A DNA stretch of 64,000 nt from positions 806,001 through 870,000 of the forward strand of contig NZ_CP126740.1 in NCBI RefSeq assembly GCF_030246925.1. Reading direction: 5' to 3'. A program made the position numbers and the translations under genes. The notes beneath the pieces were generated by a model, which was not told the origin of the DNA, searched no databases, and saw only the letters and a list, made by a program, of their open reading frames with translations. The stretch is from Microbacterium sp. zg-Y625. GTDB taxonomy: Bacteria; Actinomycetota; Actinomycetes; Actinomycetales; Microbacteriaceae. Shown one piece after another: positions 1 through 10,200 of the stretch (within the stretch, counting starts at the first letter, position 1; every line of letters begins with the position of its first letter).

Positions 1-816
1 GTCGAGCTCGCCGCCGAGCTCGCCCGCGACGGCCGACGGGTGGGTCTCGTCGACGCGGACACCCACGCGCCGTCCCTCGCGCTGGCGCTCGGCCTCGCCG
101 ATGAGGGCCCGGGGTTCGCGGCCGCGTGCCGTCAGGTCGACCACGATGCCCTGACCCCCGCGGAGCTCAGCCGCATCAGCGTGCCGCTGGGGCGCGGGGT
201 GGAGGTGCTGACCGGTCTCAACCGGCCGGGACGGTGGCCGGAGCTCAGCGAGGAGCGCGTCGGCGGGGCGCTGCAGGTGTGTCGCTCCTGGGTGGACGAG
301 ACGATCGTCGACGTCGCGGCGTCGCTCGAGCAGGATGAGGAGATCGTCAGCGACCTGGCCGGTCCGCGGCGGAACGCCGCATCGCTGGCGGCGGTGCGGG
401 CGGCGGACCTCATCGTGGCAGTGGCATCGGCTGACCCCGTCGGCATGGCACGCTTCGTGCGCGGCCACGCCGAGCTGCGGGCGACGGTGGGCGCCACGCC
501 CGTCGTGGTCGTCGTCAACCGCCTCCGCCCCGGCGCGCTGGGGGTCGATCCCCGCGGGCAGGTGCGCGCGACGCTGGACCGCTTCTGCGGCATCCGCGAC
601 GTCTGGTTCCTGCCGCTTGACACCAAGGCGGCGGATGCCGCGATGCTGGCGGCCCGGCCCGCGCAGGAGGTCGCCGGCCGCAGCGCCCTCTCGGCGGCGG
701 TGCGGCGCCTGGTGGGGGAGGCCATCGCTCCGGTCGCACCGGTGTCCCCGCCCGTCCCGAGACGGCGGCGCGCCGGGTCGGAACGACGCCGCGGGCTGTT
801 CGCGCGGACCGCCTGA
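1..816 (+). CDS. MinD/ParA-superfamily P-loop ATPase, CpaE-like (5' end missing)
   Basis: The reading frame is open from base 1, so the N-terminus with the P-loop lies outside the window. The visible part begins with an alpha-helical stretch followed by GRRVGLVDADTHAP, the deviant Walker A'/switch strand of MinD/ParA ATPases, which carry the DAD motif. Later strands include ETIVDVAAS and PVVVVVNRLRPG, the NKxD-like position of this fold. The tail (about residues 235-271) is rich in Pro and Arg. It ends 21 bases before pdtaS. It could belong to a pilus or septum-site system, or be an orphan ParA-like protein; the partner genes are not in view. Confidence 0.7.
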   Translation, partial: VELAAELARDGRRVGLVDADTHAPSLALALGLADEGPGFAAACRQVDHDALTPAELSRISVPLGRGVEVLTGLNRPGRWPELSEERVGGALQVCRSWVDETIVDVAASLEQDEEIVSDLAGPRRNAASLAAVRAADLIVAVASADPVGMARFVRGHAELRATVGATPVVVVVNRLRPGALGVDPRGQVRATLDRFCGIRDVWFLPLDTKAADAAMLAARPAQEVAGRSALSAAVRRLVGEAIAPVAPVSPPVPRRRRAGSERRRGLFARTA

Positions 817-825
817 GCGCCCGGT

Positions 826-831
826 TAGGGT
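826..831 (+). promoter_or_regulatory. -10 box of leaderless pdtaS
   Basis: TAGGGT lies six bases before the GTG start of pdtaS and there is no ribosome binding site. This is the TANNNT-N6/7-start arrangement of actinobacterial leaderless transcripts, so transcription probably begins at the start codon itself. Confidence 0.6.
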
Positions 832-837
832 GAAAGG

Positions 838-2331
838 GTGTCCACCCTCAGCGATATCGTCTATGCCCAGGGGCGGTCCTCCGCCGATGACGTGGAGTGG
901 CTGCACCGCCTCGCCGGCGACGGCCAGCTGCTGGCCGACCTCGCGTTCGCCGACATCGTGATCTGGGTTCCCACCGCGGATGACTCGTTCATCGCCGTCG
1001 CGCACACCCGTCCGAGCGGCGCGGCGACGCTGTTCTACCGTGACATCGTCGGCGATCGGGTGCGCCCCCAGTGGCGCACGCAGGTGCGCGACGCGTTCAA
1101 CACGGCGCGCATCGTCGACTCCGCATCGCCGGACTGGTTCGAGGAGACCCCCACCCGGGTGCGCGCCGTGCCGATCGTCCGCGAGCGTGCCCACGGCGAC
1201 GTCGACCCGCGCGTGATCGGCGTGCTCACCCGTCACACCAACCTGGGGGAGACGCGCACCCCGTCGCGCCAGCAGATCACCTTCAACGACTGCGCGGACG
1301 ACCTGTTCGCCATGGTGGCCTCGGCCGACTTCCCCGACCTGACCGCGCCGACCTCGCCCCGCCGCGGCGCGCCGCGCGCGTCGGACGGCCTCATCCGGCT
1401 GGACCCCGACGGGGTGACCACGTTCGCCAGCCCCAACGCGCTGTCCGCGTTCAACAGGCTGGGCTTCGAAGAGGAGCTGGAGGGCGAGTCGCTCGTGGAG
1501 GTGACGACCGGCATCCTGCCCGCGAAACGGCAGTTCGACGAATCGCTGCCCGTCGTCGTGACGGGGCGGGCGCCCTGGCGCGCGGACGTCGAGGCGCGGG
1601 GGGTGACCGTGTCGCTGCGCACCATTCCGCTGCGCGATCACGACAAGCGCATCGGCGCGATCGTCCTCTGCCGCGACGTCACCGAGATCCGCCATCAGGA
1701 GCAGGAGCTCATCACGAAGGATGCGACGATCCGTGAGATCCACCATCGCGTGAAGAACAACCTGCAGACGGTCGCGTCGCTGCTGCGCATCCAATCACGG
1801 CGCACTCACTCCGACGAGGCCCGCGAGGCTCTGACCCAGGCGATGCGCCGGGTGTCCGCGATCGCCGTGGTGCACGACACGCTCTCGGAGGGCTTGGCGC
1901 AGAACGTCGACTTCGACGACGTCTTCGCGCGCGTGCTCAAGCTGGTCGCCGAGGTGGCGGCCGCGCCGAACACGCGGGCGCGCACGCGCACGACCGGGCA
2001 GTTCGGGACGCTCCCCAGCGAGTACGCGACGCCTCTGGCGCTGGCGCTCACTGAGCTCGTCACCAACGCCGTCGAGCACGGCCTCGCCGGCAAGGAAGGC
2101 GATGTCGAGATCGCCGCCGAGCGCTCCGACGAGCGGCTGGAGGTGAGTGTGCGCGACACCGGAACAGGGCTCCCCGAGGGGCAGGTGGGTCGCGGGCTCG
2201 GCACGCAGATCGTGCGGACGCTCATTCAGGGTGAGCTGGGCGGCACCATCGATTGGCACACGATCATGGGCAGCGGCACCGAGGTGACCATCGACATTCC
2301 GCTGCGCTACATCGAGCGCAGCGCGGGCTGA
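838..2331 (+). CDS. pdtaS: Two-component sensor histidine kinase PdtaS
   Basis: This is a soluble sensor kinase of the HisKA_2/HWE-like class. The order of domains is an N-terminal GAF-like sensor (about residues 5-165; LLADLAFADIVIWV is close to the mycobacterial PdtaS N-terminus), a PAS domain (about 180-290), a HisKA_2 helix with the HHRVKNNLQ phospho-acceptor motif at residues 302-303, and a HATPase_c domain (about 385-490) with ELVTNAVEHG and DTGTGLP. In mycobacteria PdtaS phosphorylates the ANTAR-domain antiterminator PdtaR; no PdtaR gene is in this window. The GTG start is supported by the TAGGGT box 6 bases upstream. The whiB1 homologue is its convergent neighbour, as in mycobacteria. 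Confidence 0.92.
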   Translation: MSTLSDIVYAQGRSSADDVEWLHRLAGDGQLLADLAFADIVIWVPTADDSFIAVAHTRPSGAATLFYRDIVGDRVRPQWRTQVRDAFNTARIVDSASPDWFEETPTRVRAVPIVRERAHGDVDPRVIGVLTRHTNLGETRTPSRQQITFNDCADDLFAMVASADFPDLTAPTSPRRGAPRASDGLIRLDPDGVTTFASPNALSAFNRLGFEEELEGESLVEVTTGILPAKRQFDESLPVVVTGRAPWRADVEARGVTVSLRTIPLRDHDKRIGAIVLCRDVTEIRHQEQELITKDATIREIHHRVKNNLQTVASLLRIQSRRTHSDEAREALTQAMRRVSAIAVVHDTLSEGLAQNVDFDDVFARVLKLVAEVAAAPNTRARTRTTGQFGTLPSEYATPLALALTELVTNAVEHGLAGKEGDVEIAAERSDERLEVSVRDTGTGLPEGQVGRGLGTQIVRTLIQGELGGTIDWHTIMGSGTEVTIDIPLRYIERSAG

Positions 2332-2343
2332 ACGCCCCGGCAG

Positions 2344-2370
2344 CGGCGGCGCGGATGACCACCGCCGCCG
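2344..2370. terminator. GC-rich hairpin between pdtaS and whiB1
   Basis: CGGCGGC (2344-2350) and GCCGCCG (2364-2370) can form a 7-bp stem between two convergent genes. There is no U-run, so it is at best a weak or factor-assisted terminator. Confidence 0.35.
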
Positions 2371-2405
2371 TGCGCGCCTCCCCCCGGCGCACACGGCGGG
2401 CGGTG

Positions 2406-2654
2406 TCAGCTGGCGCGGCGGGCGCGCGCGGCGCGGCGCTTCAGGGCGCGGCGCTCATCCTCGGAAAGGCCGCCCCACACCCCGGAGTCCTGGCCGGTTT
2501 CGAGGGCGTACTGCAGGCAGATCTCCGTGACCGTGCACCGCGCGCACACGGCTTTGGCCTTCTCGATCTGCTCGACTGCGGGGCCGGTGTTGCCCACGGG
2601 GAAGAACAGTTCGGGGTCGACGGTCAGGCATGCGGATTTGTCGCGCCAATCCAT
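2406..2654 (-). CDS. whiB1: WhiB1-type iron-sulfur transcription factor
   Basis: An 82-residue Wbl protein. The four cluster-binding cysteines are C9, C37, C40 and C46 (C-x2-C-x5-C at the last three), followed by the GVWGGLSEDERR turn and a basic C-terminal tail (KRRAARARR) for DNA contact. The DPELFFPVGN region and the position next to pdtaS match mycobacterial WhiB1, an essential nitric-oxide-sensitive 4Fe-4S protein that binds the housekeeping sigma factor. The ATG is preceded by AAGGAG at good distance, which fixes the start; the longer upstream open frame has no Wbl homology. A leader of up to 250 bases separates it from the divergent gene, so it is not leaderless. Confidence 0.95.
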   Translation of the reverse strand: MDWRDKSACLTVDPELFFPVGNTGPAVEQIEKAKAVCARCTVTEICLQYALETGQDSGVWGGLSEDERRALKRRAARARRAS

Positions 2655-2913
2655 ATTGGGGTGCTCCTTGATGGGGGGGGGAATTGTTCGCGTGCATCCA
2701 GAGTGACGATTCGGGTTTCCGGTACTCTGGGCATGTGCGAGCCTCGTGCTCGCCCCACGGCGCTGTGGGAGCACACAACCTGACAATGGTTTCACAGTGC
2801 GGCGAGTCCGGGCAAGGGTCATTCCTGAGTCTTCTGCGGAACTTGCTGAGCGTCCGCCGAAGCCATGGAGGTTGTACACAAAGACCGCCCACTTCCCGAA
2901 AGCAGACACGAGG

Positions 2914-3321
2914 ATGCCGACAACTTCCGCTCTCACGCCCGTCGAACGCATCGCGGGTGTCCTCATCGCCCTCGAAGCGCTGGGCGTCGCCGCTCTCGCG
3001 GGATGGCAGATCGTGGCGCTGACGGTGGGCGACACCGTGTCGGTGGCCAGCGCCCTCGCTCTGATCGTGCTCACGGTCGTGGCCGCCGTGGCGGTGGGGT
3101 CGTTCGCGGTGGCTGTCCTGCGCGGACAGTCGTGGGGCCGCTCGGGCGCGATCGTCGTGCAGCTGCTGCTGCTGGCGGTGGCACTGGGCGCGGTGTCCGG
3201 CACCTACGCGGACGGCGGCGTGGCGCTCGCCCTGGCCGTTCCAGCGGTCGCCGTGCTCGTCCTGCTGGTGCTCAGCGTGCGTGCGGCCGCGCGCCGGGAG
3301 CCCGACGCACGGCCGCACTGA
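2914..3321 (+). CDS. Small four-helix membrane protein
   Basis: A 135-residue protein with four hydrophobic segments (roughly residues 10-32, 42-64, 74-92 and 98-118), separated by short loops such as VLRGQSWGR and SGTYADGG. The C-terminus is basic and probably cytoplasmic. I do not recognise a named family; it looks like one of the many small uncharacterised actinobacterial membrane proteins. The ATG at 2914 was chosen because the hydrophobic domain begins right after it, whereas the upstream open frame is low-complexity and overlaps the whiB1 promoter region. It is divergent from whiB1 and convergent with bcp. Confidence 0.75.
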   Translation: MPTTSALTPVERIAGVLIALEALGVAALAGWQIVALTVGDTVSVASALALIVLTVVAAVAVGSFAVAVLRGQSWGRSGAIVVQLLLLAVALGAVSGTYADGGVALALAVPAVAVLVLLVLSVRAAARREPDARPH

Positions 3322-3327
3322 GCCGGT

Positions 3328-3792
3328 TCAGGCAGGCTGCAGGAGCGTGCGCAGCCGGGCCACGTGCCCGGTGGCGCGCACGTTGTACAGCGCGTGCTGG
3401 ATCACGCCGTCACCGTCGAGCACGAAGGTCGACCGGATGACCCCTTCGACGCGCTTGCCGTAATTCATCTTCTCGCCCCAGGCGCCGTACGCCTCGTGCA
3501 CGGCGTGGTCGGGATCGCTGAGCAGATCGAATGTCAGGCCGTCGCGGTCGCGGAAGGCGCGCAGCTTCTCGGGCGTGTCCCGCGAGATGCCCAGCAGCGT
3601 GTACCCGGCCGACTGCAGCGCCGGCATGCTGTCGCGGAAGTCGCAGGCCTGTGTGGTGCAGCCGGGGGTCATGGCCGCGGGGTAGAAGTACAGGATCACC
3701 GGGCGGCCGCGCAGCGACGACAGGGTGACCTTCTCGCCGTCCTGGTCGGAAAGGGTGAAATCGGGTGCGGGGGAGCCGGGCTGAAGCGTCAT
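3328..3792 (-). CDS. bcp: Thioredoxin-dependent thiol peroxidase (Bcp/PrxQ)
   Basis: An atypical 2-Cys peroxiredoxin of 154 residues that reduces hydrogen peroxide and organic hydroperoxides with thioredoxin-derived electrons. The peroxidatic cysteine is C45 in TPGCT and the resolving cysteine C50 (CTTQAC), the five-residue spacing of the PrxQ group. FYPAAMTPGC and the ISRDTPEKL loop fit the fold. On this strand a TAGGCT box lies six bases before the ATG, so it is probably leaderless and transcribed separately from rsgA, whose stop codon lies inside that box. Confidence 0.93.
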   Translation of the reverse strand: MTLQPGSPAPDFTLSDQDGEKVTLSSLRGRPVILYFYPAAMTPGCTTQACDFRDSMPALQSAGYTLLGISRDTPEKLRAFRDRDGLTFDLLSDPDHAVHEAYGAWGEKMNYGKRVEGVIRSTFVLDGDGVIQHALYNVRATGHVARLRTLLQPA

Positions 3793-3798
3793 CCCTCC

Positions 3799-3804
3799 AG
3801 CCTA
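3799..3804 (-). promoter_or_regulatory. -10 box of bcp, inside the 3' end of rsgA
   Basis: The minus strand reads TAGGCT then six bases then ATG of bcp. The box shares bases with the rsgA stop codon at 3802-3804, so a separate bcp transcript would start within 10 bases of the end of rsgA. Confidence 0.5.
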
Positions 3805-4866
3805 CGGACGCGCGGCGGCGTTGCGATCCCGCTCGGCGAACGTGGCCAGCAGCCGCTGCAGCGAGTCGAGCCGTGCCGCGCCGTTCGGCCCGAGCCGGCC
3901 CTCGGCGAGCGCCTCGACGATCGCGCAGTCGGGGGCGTCGGGCAGGTGCGTGCACCCGCGCGGGCACTCCGCGGCGGCGGCGGCGAGATCGGTGTAGGCG
4001 GCCAGGATGTTCGCCGGATCGACGTGACCGAGCCCGAACGAGCGAACGCCGGGAGTGTCGATGACCCAGCCGTTGCCCTCCGCGCCGTGGTAGCGCAGCG
4101 AGACGGTGGAGCTGGAGGTGTGGCGGCCACGGCCCGTCACCTGATTGACGTGTCCGGTCGCGCGATGCGCGTCGGGCACGAGCGCGTTGACCAGGGTCGA
4201 TTTGCCGACTCCGGAATGGCCCACGAACACCGTCGAGTGGCCGACCAGCTGCCGGCCGATCTCCTCGACCGGCATGGCACCCTGCGCGCTGGTGAACACC
4301 TGCAGTCCTTCGACGCCCTCGAAGTGCGACAGGAACGCCGAGGGGTCGGCGAGGTCGGTCTTGGTGACCACGAGGAGAGGGCGGATGCCGGCATCCAGTG
4401 CGGCGATGAGGTAGCGGTCGACGAGCCGCTCCCGTGGCTCGGGGTCGGCCGCTGCCACGACCACCAGCATCTGGTCGGCGTTGGCGACGACGACCCGCTC
4501 CACCTGGTCGGTGTCGTCGGCGGAGCGTCGCAGCAGCGACGTGCGCTCCTGCAATCCGACGATCCGGGAGAGCGTGCCCTGGCTGCCGGACGTGTCGCCG
4601 ACCACGCGGGCTTGGTCGCCGGTGACGATCGGGGTCTTGCGCAGCTCCCGCGCGCGCACGGCCAGTGCCGTGTGCTCGTTCGGTCCGTCCTCGTCGACGA
4701 GCACGGTGTACCGCCCGCGGTCCACGCCCAGCACCCGCGCGATGCGGGCGTCGCTGTGCGCGGGGCGGCGCTTGGTGCGCGGCCGGTTCGCCTTCGGGTT
4801 GGGCCGCATCCGGATGGAGGCCTCGTCGAAATCGAACTCGTCGTCGTCGCTGTCGAGCCAGCTCAT
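3802..4866 (-). CDS. rsgA: Ribosome small-subunit-dependent GTPase RsgA
   Basis: A circularly permuted GTPase of 354 residues that helps the last steps of 30S maturation. After an acidic N-terminus and an OB-fold-like region (about 40-115), the G motifs appear in permuted order: TKTD (G4), then GHSGVGKS (G1), then DTPGVRSFG (G3). The C-terminal zinc-binding element is CPRGCTHLPDAPDC. The ATG is 22 bases after the aroA stop, so aroA-rsgA look like one operon, the same pairing as in mycobacteria. Confidence 0.95.
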   Translation of the reverse strand: MSWLDSDDDEFDFDEASIRMRPNPKANRPRTKRRPAHSDARIARVLGVDRGRYTVLVDEDGPNEHTALAVRARELRKTPIVTGDQARVVGDTSGSQGTLSRIVGLQERTSLLRRSADDTDQVERVVVANADQMLVVVAAADPEPRERLVDRYLIAALDAGIRPLLVVTKTDLADPSAFLSHFEGVEGLQVFTSAQGAMPVEEIGRQLVGHSTVFVGHSGVGKSTLVNALVPDAHRATGHVNQVTGRGRHTSSSTVSLRYHGAEGNGWVIDTPGVRSFGLGHVDPANILAAYTDLAAAAAECPRGCTHLPDAPDCAIVEALAEGRLGPNGAARLDSLQRLLATFAERDRNAAARP

Positions 4867-4888
4867 CGCCGGCTCCGCCCGCAGCCGG

Positions 4889-6238
4889 TCACCGCTCGGC
4901 GTTCCCCGCGGCGGAGCCCACGAGCTGGGCCCAGAGCTGCGGGAACTCGGGCAGCGTCTTGCGCGTGGTCCCGATGTCGTCGACGAATACGCCAGGCACG
5001 GCCAAGCCGATGAGCGCTCCGGCGGTGGCCATGCGGTGGTCGTGATGCGCGCGCCAGAGTCCACCGGTGAGCGGGCGCGGGACGACGCGGATGCCGTCGG
5101 GCAGCTCGTGCGCCTCGCCGCCGAGGGCCCGCAGGTTGCCGACGATCGCCGCGATGCGGTCGGTCTCGTGACCTCGGATGTGGCCGACGCCGGTGATCGT
5201 GGTGGGGCCGTCCGCGAACGCGGCCAGCGCGCACAGGGTGGGGGTCAGCTCGCTCGCGGCGGAGAGGTCGAGGTCGACCCCGTGGATGCCGCTGCTGCCT
5301 GCGGTGACGGTGAGGGCGCCGCCCCGGCGCTGGGTGCGGGCGCCCATGATGGGAAGGATCTCGGTGAGGAGGGCGCCGGGCTGGGTGGAGTGGGCCGGCC
5401 AGCCGGTGATGGACACGTGGCCGCCGGCGATCATCGCGGCCGCCAGGAACGGCGCGGCGTTGGACAGGTCGGGCTCGATCGCCACGTCCTTCGCCCGCAC
5501 GGGGCCGGCCGGCACGATCCACTCGTTGGCACTGGGGCGCTCGACGTGCACACCGCGGTGGCCCAGGGCCTCGACGGTCATGTCGATGTGCGGCAGGCTC
5601 GGCAGGCGCCGGCCCTTGTGGCGCAGGGTGAGCCCCACGTCGAAGCGCGGAGCGGCCAGCAGCAGCCCGGAGACGAACTGGCTCGATCCGCTCGCGTCGA
5701 TTTCCACGTCGCCGCCGCGCACGTGCCCGTGTCCGTGGATGACGAAGGGGAGCGACCACGTCCCCTCGTCGTCGATGTCGCTGCCCACGGCGCGCAGCGC
5801 CTTGATCATCTCGCCCATGGGCCGGTGAAGCGCCGTCTCGTGGGCGGTCAGCGTCACCTCACCCCGAGCGAGGCCGGCGATGGCCGCCACGAAGCGCATG
5901 ACCGTGCCGGCCTGGCCGCAGTCCACCACGGTCTCGCCCGACATCGGGTTCGCCGGCGTCACGACGAGGTCGGGACCGAACGAGCCGGTGCCTGCGACCT
6001 CCTGCACCTGGACGCCGAGAGCGCGCAGAGCCTCGATCATGCGGGCCGAATCCTCCGAGTGCAGCGGCGATATCAGCCGCCCCGGCCCGTCGGCGATGGC
6101 GGCCAGGATCAGCTCCCGGTTGGTCAGCGATTTCGATCCGGGGACGCTCAGCGTCGCGACGAGCGGCTCGTGCACAGTGGGCGCGGGCCAGTCGCCGTCA
6201 GCGGCTGAAGGTACGGCGGAATATTCGGCGACACTCAT
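4889..6238 (-). CDS. aroA: 3-phosphoshikimate 1-carboxyvinyltransferase (EPSP synthase)
   Basis: 449 residues, the normal length for AroA. It joins shikimate-3-phosphate and phosphoenolpyruvate in the sixth step of the shikimate pathway. Diagnostic segments are [16 protein letters not shown] near residue 33, [11 protein letters not shown] (about 106-116), a [14 protein letters not shown] segment, and the IRGHETDR and [11 protein letters not shown] elements near the C-terminus. The start is preceded by TAGGCT on this strand, eight bases before the ATG, with no ribosome binding site. It is divergent from sigH across 50 bases. Confidence 0.96.
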   Translation of the reverse strand: MSVAEYSAVPSAADGDWPAPTVHEPLVATLSVPGSKSLTNRELILAAIADGPGRLISPLHSEDSARMIEALRALGVQVQEVAGTGSFGPDLVVTPANPMSGETVVDCGQAGTVMRFVAAIAGLARGEVTLTAHETALHRPMGEMIKALRAVGSDIDDEGTWSLPFVIHGHGHVRGGDVEIDASGSSQFVSGLLLAAPRFDVGLTLRHKGRRLPSLPHIDMTVEALGHRGVHVERPSANEWIVPAGPVRAKDVAIEPDLSNAAPFLAAAMIAGGHVSITGWPAHSTQPGALLTEILPIMGARTQRRGGALTVTAGSSGIHGVDLDLSAASELTPTLCALAAFADGPTTITGVGHIRGHETDRIAAIVGNLRALGGEAHELPDGIRVVPRPLTGGLWRAHHDHRMATAGALIGLAVPGVFVDDIGTTRKTLPEFPQLWAQLVGSAAGNAER

Positions 6239-6288
6239 CGCGTTCTAGCCTAACGAACCTCCCGGTTTACGCCAGGAAAAGGAGAAAG

Positions 6289-6951
6289 ATGACGGTGACG
6301 CTCGATGCCCCCCTGCGGGGCGTGCTCGACGCCGACGTAGACTTGCGCGTGATGAGCGACCAGGTCGATGCCGCAGCAGAAGCACGCGCCCAGTTCGAGG
6401 AGCAGGCGCTGCCCTTCATGGATCAGCTGTACGGGGCGGCGATGCGCATGACCCGCAACCCCGCCGATGCGGCCGACCTCGTGCAGGAGACGTTCGTGAA
6501 GGCGTTCGCGTCGTGGTCGTCGTTCACGCAGGGGACGAACCTGAAGGCGTGGCTGTACCGCATCCTCACCAACACCTACATCAACACCTACCGCAAGAAG
6601 CAGCGCGAGCCGTACCAGGGCACGATCGACGAGCTTGAGGATTGGCAGCTCGGCGGTGCGGAGTCCACGACGGCGACCAGTGCCCGCTCGGCCGAGGCCG
6701 AGGCGATCGACCGCATGCCGGCATCGGTCGTCAAGGAGGCGCTGCAGTCCATCCCCGAGGATTTCCGACTCGCCGTCTACTTCGCGGACGTCGAAGGATT
6801 CGCGTATCAGGAGATCGCGGACATCATGAAAACCCCGATCGGCACGGTCATGAGCCGCCTGCACCGTGGCAGGCGGATGCTTCGTGAACTGCTGGCCGAT
6901 TATGCGAGCGAACGCGGGATCGACACGACCCCGACAAGGAGTGCGAAATGA
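6289..6951 (+). CDS. sigH: ECF sigma factor of the SigH/SigR redox-stress type
   Basis: A 220-residue ECF sigma factor (group ECF12). Region 2 is about residues 40-110 ([38 protein letters not shown]) and region 4 about 150-205 ([36 protein letters not shown]). SigH/SigR factors turn on thioredoxin, mycothiol and chaperone genes under disulfide stress. A good ribosome site (AAGGAGAAAG) precedes the ATG. The stop overlaps the rshA start by four bases, so the anti-sigma factor is translationally coupled. I see no clear GGAAT-GTT type SigH promoter in the short aroA-sigH gap. Confidence 0.93.
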   Translation: MTVTLDAPLRGVLDADVDLRVMSDQVDAAAEARAQFEEQALPFMDQLYGAAMRMTRNPADAADLVQETFVKAFASWSSFTQGTNLKAWLYRILTNTYINTYRKKQREPYQGTIDELEDWQLGGAESTTATSARSAEAEAIDRMPASVVKEALQSIPEDFRLAVYFADVEGFAYQEIADIMKTPIGTVMSRLHRGRRMLRELLADYASERGIDTTPTRSAK

Positions 6952-7190
6952 CCGACTGCGGCTGTGACAAGGCCCGCCGCGACCTCGAGGAGTACCTGCG
7001 CCACGAGGTCTGCAAGACGGAGCACGCGGATATCACCGAGCACCTGGAGAACTGCGCCGCCTGCCAGCAGGAGGCGCTGGTAGCCAAGACGCTGACCGAC
7101 GTCGTGGCGCGCGCCTGCAAGGAGACGGCCCCCGAGCAGCTGCGCGATCAGGTGCTGGCACGGTTGCGCGAGGCGCAGGCCGCGCACTGA
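6948..7190 (+). CDS. rshA: Zinc-binding anti-sigma factor RshA/RsrA
   Basis: An 80-residue ZAS-family anti-sigma factor that holds SigH inactive under reducing conditions. The HxxxCxxC zinc motif is H32, C36 and C39 (HLENCAAC), with two upstream cysteines, C4 and C6, near the place of the fourth ligand, and C22. Formation of a disulfide among these cysteines expels zinc and frees the sigma factor in the family. The ATG overlaps the sigH stop (ATGA). A strong hairpin 20 bases downstream ends the operon. Confidence 0.93.
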   Translation: MTDCGCDKARRDLEEYLRHEVCKTEHADITEHLENCAACQQEALVAKTLTDVVARACKETAPEQLRDQVLARLREAQAAH

Positions 7191-7210
7191 CCGACGGGCT
7201 CGGAACGAAC

Positions 7211-7242
7211 AAGGGGGTGGACGCCGCGGCATCCACCCCCTT
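7211..7242. terminator. Bidirectional terminator between rshA and kgd
   Basis: AAGGGGGTGGA (7211-7221) pairs perfectly with TCCACCCCCTT (7232-7242), an 11-bp stem with a 10-base loop. It serves the convergent rshA and kgd genes, and the A and T ends give short U-runs in both directions. Confidence 0.85.
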
Positions 7243-7256
7243 CGTCGTTCGGCGCG

Positions 7257-10200
7257 TCAGAGCGTCAGTGCCGCCCGCATGATCTCCGCCTGCTCGATCG
7301 CGTGGACCTTGCTCGAGCCCGTCGCGGTGGATGCCGCCGCCGCACGCGAGACGCGGGCGATGGTGCGCCCGTGCAGGTGCTTGACGATCTCCAGGGCGAT
7401 GAAGGGCCAGGCGCCCTGGTTCTCGGGCTCGTCCTGCACCCACACCAGTTCGGCGTTCGGGTAGCTGTCGATCACCGCGTTGAGCTCCGCCACGGGGGAC
7501 GGGTAGAACTGCTCCATCCGCACGAGGGCGATCTCGGGGTTCGGGTTCTTCTCCAGCTCGGCGCGCAGGTCCCAGTGGATCTTGCCGGCGTGCAGCAGCA
7601 CCCGCTTCACGGCGGACCGGTCCAGCTGCCGGGAATCGTCGAGGACCGGCTCGAACTTGCCCGTGAGGAAGTCGTCGACGGGGCTCGTCGCGCCGCGCAG
7701 GCGCAGCATCGCCTTCGGGGTGAAGACCACCAGCGGACGCCGCGGCCGCTGGTACGCCTGCCGACGCAGCAGGTGGAAGTACGACGCGGGGGTCGACGGG
7801 CGGGCGACGGTCATGTTGTCCTGCGCGCACAGCTGCAGGTAGCGCTCGATGCGCGCGGAGGAGTGGTCCGGTCCCTGGCCCTCGTACCCGTGCGGCAGCA
7901 GCAGCACGACGCTCGACTGCTGACCCCACTTCTGGTCGGCCGCCGACAGGTAGGTGTCGATGACGGTCTGGGCGCCGTCGGCGAAGTCGCCGAACTGGGC
8001 CTCCCACAGCACGAGCGCGTCGGGGCGCTCCACCGAGTAGCCGTACTCGAACGCCATCGCCGCGTACTCGCTCAGCAGCGAGTCGTAGGCCCAGAACCGG
8101 CCCTGGTTGTCGGACAGGTTCGTCAGCGGCAGCCATTCCTGGCCGTTCGCCCGGTCGTGGAACACCGAATGGCGCTGGACGAACGTGCCGCGGCGGGCGT
8201 CCTGTCCGGCCAGACGCACGTTGGTGCCCTCCAGCAGCAGCGAGCCGAAGGCCAGCAGTTCGCCGAACGCCCAGTCGATGGCGCCGTTGCGGCTCATGTC
8301 GTGGCGCTTCTCCAGCAGCTGCTGCAGCTTGTTGTGCACCGTGAAGCCCTCGGGCTTGTTGACGAAGGCGTCGCCGATCAGGTGCACGACCTCGCGCGAG
8401 ACCCCGGTCGTCTCGGGCTCGCCGGCCGCCGGCTCGACCGCGTCGGCGCCCGCTGCGACGACGGGAGTGGATCCCGTCTCGGCCGCGTGCGTCTCGGCGA
8501 AGGCGACCTCGAGGCGGTCCTGGAAGTCCTTCTTCGCCTGCTCGTACTCCTCCTCGGTGATGTCGCCGCGACCCACGAGCGCCTCGGTGTAGAGGCGTCG
8601 CACCGAGCGCTTCGCCTCGATGAGGTTCGTCATGAGCGGCTGCGTCATCGAGGGGTCGTCGCCCTCGTTGTGACCGCGGCGGCGGTAGCACACGAGGTCG
8701 ATCACGACGTCGCGGTGGAACTCCTCGCGGTAGCGGAACGCCAGCTCCGCGACGCGCACGACCGCTTCGGGATCGTCCCCGTTGACGTGGAAGATGGGCG
8801 CCTGGATGGTCTTCGCGACGTCGGTGGCGTACACCGACGTGCGGGCGTCCTGGGGGAGGGTCGTGAACCCGACCTGGTTGTTGACGACGACGTGCACGGT
8901 GCCGCCGGTGCGGTAGCCGCGCAGCTGCGACATCTGCAGGGTCTCGACCACAACGCCCTGGCCGGCGAAAGCGGCGTCGCCGTGGACGAGGATCGGCAGC
9001 CACGAGAAGGACCCGATGGGCTTGCGGTCCTGCTTGGCGCGGACGATGCCCTCCAGCACGCCGTCGACGGTCTCGAGGTGCGACGGGTTGGCCGCCAGCA
9101 CGACCGGCAGCTCCGTGCCGTCGTCCGTGACGAAGGTGCCCTCGGTGCCGAGGTGGTACTTGACGTCGCCGGAACCGCTCTTGGACCCGATCGCCACCGA
9201 GCCCTCGAACTCGCGGAACACCTGGCCGTAGGTCTTGCCGGCGACGTTGGTGAGCACGTTGAGGCGGCCGCGGTGGGCCATCGCGATCGCCGCACCGTCG
9301 AGGCCGACGTCGGCGGCGCCGCGCAGCACCTGGTCGAGGAGGGGAATGAGCGACTCGCCGCCTTCGAGGCTGAAGCGCTTCTGGCCGACGTACTTCGTCT
9401 GCAGGAACGTCTCGAACGCCTCTGCCTCGTTCAGCTTGCTGAGGACCCGCAGCTGCTCGTCGTGGTTCGGCTTCTCGTACTTCGCCTCGACGTTGTTCTG
9501 GAACCAGGCGCGCTGGTCGGGGTCCTGGATGTGCATGTACTCGATGCCGAGGGTGCGGCAGTACGAGTCACGGAGCACCCCCAGGATCTCGCGCAGCTTC
9601 ATGGTGCGCTTGCCGGCGAAGCCGTTCGTGACGAACTCGCGGTCCAGATCCCAGAAGGTCAGACCGTGGCTCTCGATCTCGAGGTCGGGGTGCGTGCGCT
9701 GCACGTACTCCAGCGGGTCGATGTCGGCCATGAGGTGGCCGCGCACCCGGAAGGAGTTGATGAGCTCCTGCACGCGGGCGGTCTTGTCGATGCGCTCGGC
9801 GAGGTCGACGTTGATGTCGCCTGCCCAGCGGATGGGGGCGTAGGGGATGCGCAGCGCCGCGAAGATGTCGGTGTAGAACTCGCGACGGCCGGTGAGCATC
9901 TCGTGGACGATCTTGAGGAACTCGCCGGAACCTGCGCCCTGGATGACGCGGTGGTCGTAGGTGCTGGTGAGCGTGATCGTCTTGCCGATGCCGAGGTTGA
10001 CCAGCGTCTTCTCGCTGGACCCCTGGAACTCCGCCGGGTACTCCAGGGCGCCGGCGCCGACGATGCAGCCCTGGCCCTTCATCAGGCGCGGCACCGAGTG
10101 CACGGTGCCGATGCCGCCGGGGTTGGTCAGCGAGATCGTGGTGCCCTGGAAGTCGGCGGCGGCGAGCTTGTTCGCCCGTGCCCGGGTGACCAGGTCCTCG

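Noticed and set aside
6239..6288. SigH autoregulatory promoter before sigH
   Set aside because: No GGAAT and GTT pair at the right spacing is visible in the 50-base gap; the promoter may lie inside aroA or be of another type.
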